Source of the DNA: Endocalyx cinctus
Taxonomy: Eukaryota > Ascomycota > Sordariomycetes > Amphisphaeriales > Apiosporaceae
Length of the DNA stretch: 64,000 nucleotides
Direction of reading: 5' to 3'
Assembly (NCBI GenBank): GCA_001600455.1
Contig: BCKC01000007.1
Coordinates: 983,394-1,047,393, forward strand
Every line of letters begins with the position of its first letter. Within the stretch, counting starts at the first letter, position 1. Below the pieces are notes generated by a model. It was not told the DNA's origin. It saw only the letters and a list, made by a program, of their open reading frames with translations, and did no database searches. The translations under genes and the position numbers were made by a program. Positions 1-12,575 of the stretch are shown piece by piece.

Positions 1-39
1 GGATAATTCACTGTCCTATGTCACCTCCAAGCCGGCAAG

Positions 40-3000
40 ATGAACGGTAGTCATCTGCCGGCTGGGCAGCCTATGCCTGGAGGCGTTGGAGGAGGAGGGG
101 CTGGACCAGGAGTAGTCAATGGTAGACGGCGACCACCATCTCAATATGCCTCTCATCACCATCCTCATCACCATCACCAGCACCAACAGCATGTGCAACA
201 GCAGCAGTATCATCATCAGCACCATGTTGGGTATATGTATCATCAGAATTACATGAACCCATACGCCAATAGTTATTATCCTCAGATGCCGCATCATTAT
301 CAAAACGGCACTATGTCGAATGCACCGTATGGCATGCCGTATAATCCGTATCCTCAGAGGTCGCCTCCGACAATTCATCAGCAGCAACACCCCGCTATTG
401 TCTCGTCCAACATGCAACCGCACCCGCAGCCTTACTCGCGACCGCCGCCTCCTCCGCAGCAACCTTCTCCGGCCATGTCGACCCCTCCACCTTATCCAAC
501 CACTGCGCCTCCTCCGCCGGTTCCCATACCTGAAACTCCGTCGTCGACTCATTCTTCTCAAGTGGTTCCGGCTCCCTTAACCCCGCCTACCCCCCAGGCC
601 CAAGAAGTTTCGATTACAACTCCAGAAGTTGAAATCCAAACCAGCCCTGTACCTTTTCAATTTCCTGTGAGTTTCAAACTGATAGATAGCCCTTTAAATG
701 TTCGCACCTAAACTTTTTCGTGTTTAGCTACCGTGGTTATCGCGGCCGGATCTCCCATTCCCAGCTCGAGCTGCACGCTCTAGAAGAAGACGGCCCATGC
801 CCGATGCCCAAAATGGCAGAGTGGAGCTGCCAACTAACCAACAAGTTGGAATCGAGTCCCTTGACCCAAGTGAGGTGCTTACTGAGGAAGGGGCAGTTAC
901 AAAAACACCTACACCTAAAACAGCGGCTCCGGTTGACGAATCAGTCGAGCAACAAGAGCCGGTAGAGCTTTCAGGAGCCTCGTCCACTCATGATGCACCC
1001 TCCGACATCGCACAATCCCCCTCTTCAGCAGCCCCTGCTGCGAATGTTACAAACCAGGCTTCTGCTCCTAATTCTATCACGCCCACCAAGGCTTCAAAAC
1101 CCTCTCGAGCTGCTGTTCCAGCTGTTCCCATCGTTCCGGTAATGCCTAAGGCAAACACAAAGGACACGAAGAGTCCAACAAGTGTGGCTGTCAAACAGCC
1201 AGAAAACACCCAAGCTGTTTCCCAGGTTGAAAGTCAAAATGATAATACCGTCCCTATGACAGAAGATGCGCCCGCCGAGCCGAAAACTGCTCCGACTCCG
1301 GCACCAGTCAAAGCGGCACCAAAGTCATGGGCTAACTTATTTACGAGCTCGGCACCTGCTGTACCAACTCCCAATACTGCTGGAGGGGCAGGGGCTACTC
1401 CTGGCACCGCAGGTCCGAGTGGTGTAACCTCTTCCGACGGCGTAGCAGTAGAGAATGGAGGTGTTATCGCAGGCGGTTTTGCTAAGTCGAACGCTAGCTC
1501 GTTGGCGGAAGCGCTTCGCGCATACCGTGTTTCTAGCGGCCAAAAAATAGCGTTTCTTGAGCCCCGAGGTTTAATTAACACGGGAAATATGTGTTACATG
1601 AATTCTGTAAGCGAATACCTATTAAATACTCACAGAAATACCTTTGTCTTGCCAACTAACACTCCCTAGGTTTTACAAGTTCTTGTTTTCTGTATTCCTT
1701 TCTACGATTTCTTAGATCAGGTCGGCAAGAAGGCCGCTCACAGTTTTAAAAGTGAAACCCCATTGATCGATGCAATGTAAGCACCTGCCGATTACCTGGT
1801 CAGCAAGGCCTGCGCTAATATTGTACGCTATAGGATCATGTTCATGCGTGAATATAAAGTAATCGATTCCGCAGTGTCTGTGGAACAACTCCGAAGGAGA
1901 CTGAAGAATGAGGAACTTGAGCAGTATGGCGAGCCATTCACGCCGGAATTTGTCTACGATGCCATAAGGAGGCTTCCTAGATTTGCCAGCATGAGGGTAT
2001 GTATCACTATACCCGGGTTTCTGCGATGGGTCGCAAGTTCGAAGCTAACATGTTGGTGTAGCGTGGTCACCAGCAAGACGCTGAGGAATTCCTCGGTTTT
2101 CTCTTGGAATCCCTCCATGACGAGTGTGCGCAAGTGATGCGACACTTGCCTGAGTCTTCCGCTTCTGTTGCGGTTAATCCATCTGCTGCGACTTCGACGG
2201 CGATGTCTTCCCCAACGAGTACTACGGATGCAAATGATTGGCTGGAAGTAGGTAGGAAGCAGCGATCGGCTGTCACTCGATCATCCGGCCATCCAATCAC
2301 GTCATCCCCCATTAGTAAAGTTTTCGGCGGTCAGCTCCGGTCAGAGTTGAGGGTAACAGGCTTGAAGGACTCGGTCACTCTTGAACCCTTCCAACCTCTT
2401 CAACTCGATATCGGTTCAGATCAAGTACATAACATTGTTGATGCATTGAAAGGTCTAACCAGACTTGAGACTCTTAACGGAGATTTTGGTTCCCCGAGAG
2501 GACGGGATGCCGTCGCAACCAAACAGGTTTTTATTGAATCACTCCCTCCAGTACTTATTCTACACTTGAAGCGATTCCAATTTGACGCCGAAGGTACTGG
2601 CACAGTCAAAATCTGGAAGAAAGTCGGCTATCCTCTAGAGCTTGAACTTCCGAAGGAGATCTTCTCCAGACAGAAGAGAAACGCCATCCTAGCAGAAGGA
2701 TCTGGCTTCCCCAAATACCGACTAATCGCCGCTGTATATCACCATGGTAAAAACGCAAGTGGTGGCCATTACACCGTTGATTTACGACGCCAAGATGGCC
2801 GAGAATGGGTTCGCCTCGATGACACTATCATCCGCCGTATCAGAAGTGACGATGTTGCCGAGGGCGGTACAGAGGAGGATACCAGCAAGAATCATGTCGA
2901 TGCCAAGAAAGACAGCATTGTGGGAGGATCTGGTAACAGATTCGAAGGCATCGGAGGTGATGATACTGGAGACGAAGAGGGTTGGAACAAAGTCAGTGCT

Positions 3001-3141
3001 CCTGTCAATGGAGCGAAAAAATGGAGTTCCGTCGTCAACGGGGCCAACAACAACGCCTCCGCGTCAACAAAGGGAAGACAAATCAAGGACAGCATCAAGG
3101 ACAACAAGGTGGCTTACCTGTTGTTCTACCAGAAAGTTTGA
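40..3141 (+). CDS. USP10/Ubp3-type ubiquitin carboxyl-terminal hydrolase
   Basis: Cysteine deubiquitinase of peptidase family C19, predicted to remove ubiquitin from cytoplasmic targets as yeast Ubp3 and animal USP10 do. I assemble five exons: 40-666, 728-1606, 1670-1776, 1834-1996 and 2062-3141, in consistent phase, giving 951 residues. The first 470 or so residues are low-complexity (His/Gln, Pro, then Ala/Thr/Pro). The Cys box GLINTGNMCYMNSV crosses the intron 2 junction, with the nucleophile near Cys498. RGHQQDAEEFLGFLLE follows across intron 4. LPPVLILHLKRF and the His box GKNASGGHYTVDL (His near 828) complete the fold, followed by WVRLDDT. The C-terminal tail LLFYQKV is typical of the family. 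The ATG at 40 has the context AAGATGAACG and the first exon is open from there. Nothing suggests inactivation. Filamentous fungi have several USPs, so exact orthology to Ubp3 is inferred. Confidence 0.93.
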
Positions 3142-4399
3142 AGTTCTCACGCGACGAGCCCTTCGATTCATATATGAGTAAGCCAACAGGGTTGTTGCCC
3201 CAAACTCAACACTTGGGTCGAGTTAGAAGCAGCAGTAGTTTATCATTTGACACATCTGTATGATATGTCCGTACAGGACGTCGCCGGTGACGATGGAATA
3301 TGGTGTTATATTTATGGGGAAGGGGGGGGGAGGGAAATGATCATGGATGCTGTACAATGTTAGACTACCATTTTCTGACAACGATGGATGTCGACGGATT
3401 TCACGGCGTTCTGGTGACTATTTACGAATGACAGGAACTCCGTTAGCAGGATTTGAGGTATGATATATGTCTCATCAACGATGACCAAGACGGGTACCAT
3501 GATCTCTATCCATTCCGATACTTCCACACTAATTAGCCTACCTAGCCTACCTTCTTCTAATGCATTCGATGGTGGAGAAAATATCATACCCTATGTTGTA
3601 AAATAAAAGTCAATTCTTGAACTTAATAAAAGTTATCATATACCTTCTTTGACTTGCTAAGATCTCATAAATCTCTAGTATCTAAATAACTTGATTCCGA
3701 TATTGGAGAAAAGTTCACCATCTGAAAAGGGCGTCAAAAGGTAAGTTAGGAGGTCAGAGAATCAGATCTAGCTGATTTCAGCTTATGTCAAGTCAGAGTC
3801 TCTTCGATAGCCTAGCATTCTCATACAGGAAGGAGCCTCGTTAGACAACTTAAAGGGGGGGAAACATGCTAGTAAGTTTGTATGTGACAATAAAAGGTAT
3901 TATCCCAAAGATTTACGTATGTCTTATGCATGCCTCTCTTATTTTTTTTTTCAAAAGCAGGATCTACGGTAACTTGCCAAGCTAAACATAATGAGGGTCT
4001 CTCTACCCCCCTTCCCCCTATTTCCGCTATTCCCCTTTCATCCCCCGCCGCTGAAGTCCTTCCCGCCGCGTTAAGCCAGCCCGGCGAATTTTACACCGCG
4101 CAGTTGAGACCCCGCCATAACGCGGCGGAGTCGCGGGCCCGCAGAAGACTTAATTACACCGTAAACGCCTACCTACCCCTCAACGCTTACGCGGGGTCGG
4201 TCCGAGTCCGCCCCGATGGAGGGGGATAGCGGCGCTGCCGGACGTTTTATAGGTCGAATCGGGCTTCGTCGTGTCTTTGTTCGGCGAGCCCGGTAGGAGG
4301 GCGCTCGAGACGCAATAGGATGCTAGCTAGGGCCTAGTTCGCATTTCCCACTAAGTGAAGAAAGACGCCGACGACAACATCGGCGCCGTTCAGACGTCA
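3142..4399. other. Intergenic, including a GC-rich block
   Basis: No gene recognised. Bases 3142-3980 are AT-rich with a G-run near 3325. Bases about 3990-4330 switch abruptly to GC-rich sequence with an open reading frame (3930-4229, plus) of skewed Pro/Ala/Arg composition that I cannot assign. The block directly precedes the subtilase relic and may belong to the same decayed insertion. Confidence 0.5.
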
Positions 4400-4662
4400 C
4401 TGACATCTGGGCCCACTGGCACAGGTATAGTGGGATGGAGCCATGGAGCCACCTCGACGATAAGAGAAAGGCGCTAATGACGGGTACGTCGATGGCGGCG
4501 CCGCGTTGGGTGGGTCTTGCCTTCCACCTGTATGGGTTGGAGGGCCCTGGCACGGCTGCAAATCTCATCGATCGGATTGAGAAGCTCTCGATTAAGGATA
4601 TGGTGACAGATGTTCAGGGCACATTGCATAGACATGCTAATAATGGTAACAGTTTATGGTAG
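4400..4662 (+). pseudogene. Subtilisin-like (S8) serine protease C-terminal relic
   Basis: A short plus-strand stretch encodes the segment around the catalytic serine of fungal S8 proteases. MTGTSMAAP (from about 4477) matches the GTSMAxPH block, but the usual His is replaced by Arg. It continues with GLAFHLYGLEGPGTAANLID and a stretch ending in HANNGN, matching the C-terminal end of secreted fungal subtilases. Upstream, DIWAH near 4407 may be what is left of the D-x-x-APG segment. No catalytic Asp or His regions, pro-domain or signal peptide are visible. I read it as a decayed fragment rather than a working gene; a very divergent exon is less likely. Confidence 0.6.
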
Positions 4663-6013
4663 GGGGTGTGGTTATAGCAGAGAGTCTGAAACGATCCCCG
4701 ATCTTGACGAGACCAGCCCAAGCAATATGCATATACTTTGATAAAAAATATTGAGATCATCAGTCAGATACTTATTATTTATCTCCACGGCAATACATTC
4801 AGAGCCTATCGTGTACGATTATACATACAACGCTACATCCATAATCTCTAATATCTATTGCAGCACAGACACCTCTCTCTATATATGGTCTATGGCAAGG
4901 TCATCCACATTTAAATATGCTTATATAGCCATTATTAGGCTTTCATTAATGGATTTTTAACGTCCTTATCTCACTTGCTAATTTCGTAGCCATCTATCCT
5001 TCATGATTCTTGTCATCATAATCCAACTTTTAAGGAACAGTGGTATGATATGCAACGATGGGTCCGAGTTGTTGCACACTCCTCAATATCACAATAATAC
5101 TTTCTACTAATCAAAAGCTTCAAATTACTTGATAACCAGCTCAAGTATCTTAGCTGACTAGATCTTAACTCATGTTGAGTTGAATTATCGGTTAAGTAGT
5201 ACCTACTATAATTACCTCTTCTCTAAGCTAGTTGCAAGCTTCTCACCACCCACTGATTGTCATAGCAGATTTCTCAAATACTAAGAATAGATTTTATCGT
5301 AGTTGCCGAAAGATCTAAAGCGAATTTGTATGATAGGATAGATATAGGAGTAAAAAATTCATACAAAGCTCAAAAATATGAGCCGAGGACAAGTTACCAT
5401 TTCAGCTGGTTGACACAAAATTAAAAATTTCTCAACCAAGCCTCGGGAGTATTTATGAAAGGTACTTCAAACCTACTTAGCTGATCTAGTATGTTGAATA
5501 ATGCAATCCTCTTTTATCCTCGAAGAAAATTATTACGACATTTAGAAAAGGAAGAAAAAAAGAAAAAGAAAATGTTAATATAATATTGTCCAAGTCTTTA
5601 AACGCGGCGTTGTGTATTATCATCCTACTAATTACTAAGTGTTAACTACTGAAATAAAGCGATCTTCTACTTCAAGGCCTCCGACTCCTAACTAATATTC
5701 AATTTCACACTGTCTACTGATAATAGATATCCAAACATCATATCTTCCCTCCGCAGCTTAATGATACTTCCACTCAACACGATAATTGTAGCGTGTGAAG
5801 CTCCCACTTGATTTGAGAGTACGCATGGAGCGTGTAATTTGTTGAGAAGCGTAATTTTGTAGTAGGTTGTCTCGTCTATTTAGTGCTTTCATCTGTCTTT
5901 GGAGAATCAGTCAGTTATGAGAATCTCAAAGATGAGAAGCTGAAGTAATTAGGAGTGAGTCGACTTACGACTGTGATGGCATGATTTAAGCTCCCATAGA
6001 TGGAATTCAACCA
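4663..6013. other. AT-rich intergenic region
   Basis: No coding region, RNA gene or clear repeat recognised. The 3' untranslated region of the minus-strand gene ending at 6014 probably occupies the last few hundred bases. A possible intron lies there on the minus strand, with a GTAAGT-like donor near 5970 and a TTCAG acceptor near 5943. Confidence 0.4.
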
Positions 6014-6868
6014 TTATCTCTTTCTCCAGACATTGGCTGGGGGTTCTTTTAAATACCGAAAACCTATTGGGTTTTCATGTCTCCGCTGACTTGATCCGGC
6101 CTCCGATGGATCTTCTTCAACCATAATCTCATTTTCCGGGTCATAATCGTGCCTTCTTTCCGAATGCCGAGAATATTTTGGTTTCTCATGCCTGCGGTGA
6201 TGTGATCTATTCTTCGATGGATACTCTGTGACCACTATCACGTCGTCTGAATCATTGTCTGAATCATAATCAAGCGCACTTTTTGAATAATCATAACCCG
6301 TCGGTTGCGCATGTTTGCCGCGACTTGATCTATGCTTCGGTGGATCTTCTGTGACGATTATCGTATCTTCTGGATCATAATCGGGCACATAGTTTGGATA
6401 AACAGAGGCTTTTGGCTTCGTATACCTTTCTGGATCGCGAATATTGGTAAAATAGCTGCCACCAAGAGGAAGGCTGCGATCCGACGAGTACCTATAATCA
6501 TCAACGGGTTGCTGATTCAAATTATGACGGCTTGACTTGCGAGATATTCCTCGGTCTTCCTCCCGTTGCTTACGATGTTTCTTTTGGTCATGATCTCTTT
6601 GTCTGCTGTGGTGTTTGGTATTGCTGTGTTCCTTGGTTTTGGTTTTGCTGCCGCCGCCGCCGCCGCCGTGGATGGAATATCTATCTGTGATATCACCAAA
6701 TTGTTCAATATCGGGATAATAACTGTCGTGAGTGATAAAATTACTATGATCTTTTTTATTCAACACATAATTATCAATCACACGTGGCTGTGGCGGAGTT
6801 TCATAATACGACTGGTATTCAGACCTGGGACGGAGCCTTGCACGGTTATTGTAATAATTAGGATCCAT
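6014..6868 (-). CDS. Disordered hypothetical protein with tandem acidic/basic repeats
   Basis: Not recognised as a known family. I start at the Met beginning MDPNYYNNRARL (6868), giving 284 residues. The same frame is open to 6994, but the extra 42 residues look like translated AT-rich leader; if real they would add a hydrophobic N-terminal segment. The protein is charged and low in hydrophobics, with a Gly6 run encoded by a GCC/CCG microsatellite (6650-6668) and a KTKTKEHSNTKHHSRQRDHD stretch. The C-terminal half holds three imperfect copies of a 37-41 residue unit: a DYDPE-type start, a core such as TIIVTEDP or EIMVEEDP, then a basic RRHEKP-like part. It resembles the disordered proteins common in fungal genomes. 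Function unknown. Confidence 0.6.
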   Translation of the reverse strand: MDPNYYNNRARLRPRSEYQSYYETPPQPRVIDNYVLNKKDHSNFITHDSYYPDIEQFGDITDRYSIHGGGGGGSKTKTKEHSNTKHHSRQRDHDQKKHRKQREEDRGISRKSSRHNLNQQPVDDYRYSSDRSLPLGGSYFTNIRDPERYTKPKASVYPNYVPDYDPEDTIIVTEDPPKHRSSRGKHAQPTGYDYSKSALDYDSDNDSDDVIVVTEYPSKNRSHHRRHEKPKYSRHSERRHDYDPENEIMVEEDPSEAGSSQRRHENPIGFRYLKEPPANVWRKR

Positions 6869-8145
6869 GATAAAGATAAAAATCACAAAATAAGAAAGGC
6901 CAAGAATTATTTTGTGTATAATTTTTAAAAATAGAGAAGGGTGTGCTAAATATGGTATAATGAGGGGACAAGGAAGGATAATTAATTTAGGCAAGGCAGG
7001 TGGGTGGCTTTTTATATGCGACGCAATCTACCTATGGCAAGGAAGACTCCAAACTAAGCTGTGAATAACAGAAGCTTCCTTTTTAAATTTTGTATACCCT
7101 TTAATAGGTCATCAGATGTACTCCATCCATTAAGGATGTAGTTGGGTTGCACAACAGGCTAACTGGGGTAATGGGCAACTTTCGTGGCTATGACTATCTA
7201 GAAACGCTGTGTTTAAATGATTCCAACTACTATTTTGTGTATCAATAACTTTGTTGGCATACATTACCTTCAGCCTGTGATCAGTAACTAAGTTATAAGC
7301 ATGACATCAAGTTTACCAATTTCCCTATCCTAGACAGATCTCTCTGGGAAAAGTTCATCCCATCATATGTTAGTTATATGTCATAATTAGATTCTTTTCT
7401 CCCCCTTTTCTATATCTACGTATAGCTATTAGGGAATACACACCCCGTATTCTTTGGTAATGCGCACATAGATTTTGACAAGAGCATGTCACTATGAAAA
7501 GAAATAGCGAAGGTCTTTGATATTGGCCATTCTTTAATCAATTCAATCCTTGACTATAATGATATACATTATTCCTTGATCACTTAGTTTACTAAACGAC
7601 TCTTAGAAGCAATACCCCTATTCTACGCTATCACTTCTGGATTAGGTGCTCAACGGGAATATTGAAAGAAGGGCATCACTGGTACTTATCGCTTGACATG
7701 ATAACTAATCTTCCATCTATTTACTATTTTTTATCTGTAATAAATAACCAAACATTGACTACCCGGTACCATGGTCAGGTGAATTCCCAAAGCTACTGTC
7801 AACTTCACGATTGAATGTATCTATGCATCGTGCTCTAACAATGACGAACAGCGACTCTACTCGATACACTGTACGCATCATTAGAGCCACTACTGTGAAT
7901 CAATCTCTAGTGAGCTTTGAATGTGATCTTAATACAGACAGAAGTGGCTAAGACGACGGGTTTGATCTTTATGAACTATAATTTATATGACTAGACATCG
8001 TTATATTTTTGACATTATTATATACTTCGAGCACCCTATCGAAATTCATCTTTTCTTATTTTTGATTATTATAATACTTCGCTTGGCTGATATATTAGTA
8101 ATTATTTTATATATTACCTCCACCACTTCTAGCTGGAGCTATCGC
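6869..8145. other. AT-rich intergenic region
   Basis: Promoter side of the 6014-6868 gene and downstream region of the 8146-9179 gene. No coding sequence, RNA gene or repeat recognised. Confidence 0.4.
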
Positions 8146-9179
8146 TCACACCTCCGCCTCTGGCACCTGCAGCTGAGCGGCCCTGGGAGGTCTGATCGGT
8201 ACGTTCCAGTCAACCGAAGCCGTGGCAGATAGCGGGCTGGGTTGCAATCTCTCGTAGTCACCACCCTGGCTCCTCGAGGACAAGGAAGACACGAGCGAGA
8301 CCGATCGCTGCATCGACGCGGGCGATACGTATTCCGTCTCCTCGTGCGAGCGAGATTGGGCCACCGTAATCTCCGAGGTCGAGTATCCCTGGTCGATTTT
8401 GGTATATGGCTGGTATCCTTCCCGTCCTTTCTCTTCATCTCCCTCTCTCGTTGCCGACCCTCGTCGTTTCTTAATCTTCTTCACCAGCCATATGACGATG
8501 AACGCGCCCGTCGCGGCGGCCAGAGCCCTCCTGAAAGCCCTCAAGAAGCTTCCTTTCTTCCGAGATCCTGGCTGGTGGTGTCTCCAACGTTCTATTAAGG
8601 CAGGAAGAAAAGATTTCAAGTCAGCGAGCTTGTATTGTATTATCCATTTCCTGGAAAATGTCGACCATCTCAATCTAATACGGAAGGGGGAAAAAAAGAA
8701 GCCTTACCTCGGGCATAGAATAACCATAGCGAAACCAGGAAGATGAAACCGAACAGGGATCCCAAAATTATCAACACGATGGCGAACGTCGGCAGCTGCG
8801 GGCCCGCTCCACTTTGCGAGACCGAAGTAGGGCTGTTCCGAGAGGGGCTCGTGGACGTTGACGAAGAGCTAGCGCTGGAGTCATTTCCTCCGGTGAGTGC
8901 GGGTGAACTTCCCGATACCGGCCCGGTCGAAGAGGAAGAAGGAGAAGAAGAGGAGGAGTCGGAGTCGGATGAGGAGGAAGAGGACCCGGAGTCGGAGTCG
9001 AGGCCGGGAATTTTCCCTATACCGTCGACGATACCATCCGCAGTTGAGTCCGCCCCTCCGCCGGTTCTTCCTCCCGTGCTCGGATAACTGCCCCCGTAGT
9101 GTCCTCCAGTATTCGACGTGCCTCCCCCGGTATTTGGACTTTTATGTCCTCCAGACTTGTGAGGTTTGAAAATACCCAT
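8146..9179 (-). CDS. Gly/Ser-rich hypothetical membrane protein
   Basis: Two exons, 9179-8708 and 8591-8146, joined by a GTAAGG...TTAATAG intron in consistent phase, give 305 residues. From MGIFKPHKSGG the N-terminal 130 residues are Gly-rich and then Ser/Asp-rich, without an obvious signal peptide. A strong transmembrane helix follows (FAIVLIILGSLFGFIFLVSL), ending in LFYAR. After the splice there is a basic segment, a shorter hydrophobic stretch (ATGAFIVIWLV) followed by KKIKKRR, and a hydrophilic tail. The pattern suggests a single-pass protein with an exposed Ser-rich part, possibly with a second membrane-associated segment. An alternative start 16 codons upstream (9227) is possible. No family or function recognised. 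Confidence 0.65.
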
Positions 9180-10276
9180 TTGAAGAGACGAGAAATATGT
9201 TTCTGAACAGGTATTTATTCTTTTCAATATATATTCGTGAAACTTCCACAGCTTAAAGGGTTATCTTAAGAAATATTAAGAAATAGGTAATTTGGTACCC
9301 TAGTGAGGGTAGGTTAGGTATTGATTGTAAAAAGCCAAAAGGTATACTTGCGCAAAAGAAACAAAAGAAAAAGGAAATGTTTATGTATATACTACCAACT
9401 GCTCTTCACAATTGATTTATCTTCTGCTTACCATGCGATGGATTAGATCTGCGACTAACCCCTGAGTGTGCCTCCCATGGTTATTTTGCGGTGCGGCACA
9501 GTCTTAATATTCTAATAATAAACAACCGTTTATACTGGGGGAGACGGGGCTTGTCTGTATAGTATTATTGAGCAATGTAACCTATCCAATTTCCCAATAT
9601 CATCGTTTCCTTATAATTGACTAAGCCCCCTTCTATTGGACCAACAGATATCAACCGCCGGTTTAGTGGTCTCAAGTAGTATATATAGCCTCAGGTCAAC
9701 TTTCAGCTAATTAATGATCGCTGTTATCAATGGAGACAGAGTTGGATCGGACTTGAAGGCGATGCAATTGTGTATGATTGATCGTCGGTACTGCAGATAA
9801 TTAATTTTCGGCCCCATTCTGATACGGGGGCTCAGTACCAGTGCTTGCCTTTTCGTGCATAAATGGTGGTTCGCTCGAGCGAGTCTCACTCTATTGCCAA
9901 GCAGTTACAGGATACAATCCTACGAGTATCATTTTATGAACATGTAAAGATCAATGTTCTAGTCATGATACTCCATCTTTGGGGTTTGAACCAAATACTT
10001 GGACTAACTGCTAGTATTTTATGTATGGCGGGTATATATAACCTTTGATCGTCATATAGGAATAGCTAAATCAATTCATCCATACGGAGTACAAAATTCG
10101 ATATCTAATATTCAGAGATCTTCGTTCCTAAATCGTCTCAATTTCTTTATTTTCTTTTATTCCTGCTATGTAGCTTACGCAGAGGAGGTGGAAGGAGAAG
10201 AACCGAGAGCAAGCTCAGGCATACACAGCTGCCCCTCTTCCCCCAACCCCCAAGCAATTACACCAAAGAAACCAGT
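9180..10276. other. AT-rich intergenic region
   Basis: Contains the promoter of the minus-strand membrane-protein gene. No further gene or structured element recognised. Confidence 0.4.
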
Positions 10277-11305
10277 TCAATCCACGAGACGAATCATATT
10301 AACGCCGTCCCAAAGCGGACACAAGAAAGGCTCGAGCCTGTTATCCTCCGCGGCGACCGCGTCGTTGAATGCGCGCAGCTGGACCACGTCCTCTCTCTTC
10401 CAGTAAGGACTCCGGTTCTCCATCTGCACCGCGACGAACGGGTTGACTTCCTCGGTGTCGTCGGCGACAAGACCGAGACGTAGCGTATTGTCTGCGATAA
10501 TCAACCCTCCTGGTCGGAGCAGTCTCTTGGACGTATCCCCCGGCTGCGAGTTGGCCAAGATCGTCGCTAGATATTCAGGATACCCGGATTTCTGCGCGTC
10601 GATAAAAATGATATCGTATGGCTCTTCGGGGAGAAGTCCTGGTAACCTGTGTGTATATATGTGTATATTTAGTCGCATATTGATTCAAATTTACCTCTTG
10701 TTTTTGAACATGGTGTGAGAATACTGCTCAAGATAATTGAAAGAGTACAGTTCTGAGATGGATCCCCTGTCTCCCATTACCCCCCGAAACTTATAATGGC
10801 ATCACTTACAGCTCAGTCGCATCCCCATTGCGAATCTCACAGTTATTGAAGCCGTTCTCAGTCAGAGCCTTTTCGGCCATCTGAGCATATGTAGGGTCGA
10901 ACTCGAATGAGCACACCCGTCCCTCCGGTCCAACGGCATGACTCCAAACCATGGTCGAGTAGCCTACGAAGGTACCAATCTCGAGGACTAGACCCGTAGC
11001 CGCCCCGGGTTAATTACCAATCCGCTCGTTGCATTTACGTAAGGTGAAGAGAGCGGTCCCGTTACGGAGAGAAAGAGATAGCAAGACATACCCCTTTTAG
11101 CCCCGATAAGATGTGTCAGCCAGATCATGCACTGGGACTGGAATGTTGATATCATGACGTGAGCTCTGTCGGGGAGCGCCCTAACAACCTTCGCGTGGTA
11201 GTCCGTGACCTGCTTCGGTAACCCTAACGAGTGGGCTTCCGAGTATTCCGACACCCGCTCACCGAGGGCCTCGGTGGCGTAGAGAATCGTGCTACTGGTC
11301 TTCAT
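10277..11305 (-). CDS. Class I SAM-dependent O-methyltransferase (family 3, caffeoyl-CoA OMT-like)
   Basis: Predicted to move a methyl group from S-adenosylmethionine to a hydroxyl on a small molecule. Four exons in phase, 11305-11092, 10987-10810, 10766-10695 and 10646-10277, give 277 residues. The SAM-binding motif I is VLEIGTFVGYST, formed across the first splice (AAAAGG G + TC CTC). It is followed by GRVCSFEFDP and the acidic loop region; PYDIIFIDAQKSGY is the metal/substrate-side strand typical of this family, then LLRPGGLIIADNTL. The small third exon is the least certain: I chose the acceptor at 10767 because only that choice keeps the frame into LPGLLPEEPYD. No biosynthetic partner genes adjoin it, so the substrate cannot be inferred. 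Confidence 0.85.
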
Positions 11306-12575
11306 GGCGACGGTCTACTAACCTGCTCCGAAATATACCGTATGACTTCTTGGAGTTTGAACGGACTGAAGGGGCGAGGTCGAATGTTGCTTCGAATATT
11401 AAAGGCGGCTTTTGGGAAGAAATATGAGAATGGATGAGCAGTTGATAAGAAGAAGTCTTCCGATTGAATGGTGCGTAACACATTTTATACCTTTTCCGCT
11501 CAGGAAATCATCTAGCCCGCCTCGGAGTGGTCAGTATGCAAGACTTCCTGCGTGATTCGCGCACATGTCGACATAATTGTGTATACCAAGCCTTCACTAT
11601 CCCGTTGATGCATGTGTAACTGGGCGGGATTTGATTTATAATCCTAAATTCGTCACTAACCCCCTGGGCGGATTCTCAGCTGCATATTAAAAAACGGTAA
11701 GGACAACGACCCGGAGGCGTGATTGGTGCAAAGAGATGCAAGTTAAGCGAACTTTGGTGAGGAAGAGCTATTCTCAGGCAGAATGACGAAACTTCCGATG
11801 ATTTTAATATCCTACTGTCTGTCTCGGTAGGTGAGGCTGCTTTAATACGTCTTGTTTTAAGTAGGGTCTCGTACTTGGTATTTGTTGGATTATACGTTGT
11901 CGGAAGGAGCCTCGTCGGAAGAAGATAGATAAGAAAAATGCCGCCATACTCCGCGGGGAGGGGGGGGTCCGGAAGAAAAAAGAATACCCATCTACACTCG
12001 CCAACCACGTGGTCAAAAATAGGTCTTATTTGTGGGATAATACGAGGCGTGATTTAATGAGAGGTGTGTATTCATTATCCAGGGGCCGACTACGGGTTGT
12101 AAATTTATGAGAAGTACTAGACATTAATTGTATGATAGGAAATAAAGAGGAAATATAACAATATAATCAATATATTTAACATTATTATGCTGAGACTGGA
12201 TTAGGTTCTTATCGGAACTTCAGGTCGGTAAGGCTCCAAAGTCTTCGTTACAGAACCAGGTCGATCTGTCACCGCTAGTCACAGGACCAGTAGACACGAT
12301 CAAAGGCACTATGGCGAGGGCTGAAGCTAGAGGTTCAAGATTCCAATGCTGGATATACTTCCCCTAAGATTCTAGTTGGTAGACTGACATCAATCAAGTC
12401 AAAAACCGGCACTTTTGTTTTCCTGACTGCCTCACCCTCAACCATCCGACTTTCAACATCATCCTGTCTCCATTCTAAGTCCACTGTGCCATGCTTAACA
12501 GAGTTCCGCCAAGGTAGCAGGTAACGTGTATCATGTATTATTCTTTTGGAAAATATCAATCCCCGACAATCACAG
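11306..12575. other. Intergenic region
   Basis: Holds the O-methyltransferase promoter and the downstream region of the ORMDL gene. No coding sequence recognised; open frames here have no family-like motifs. Confidence 0.4.

Noticed and set aside
16..561. Minus-strand open frame rich in Arg and His
   Set aside because: Antisense shadow of the low-complexity first exon of the deubiquitinase gene.
8743..9169. Plus-strand acidic and basic open frames
   Set aside because: Complement of the Ser/Gly/Asp-coding repeats of the minus-strand membrane-protein gene.
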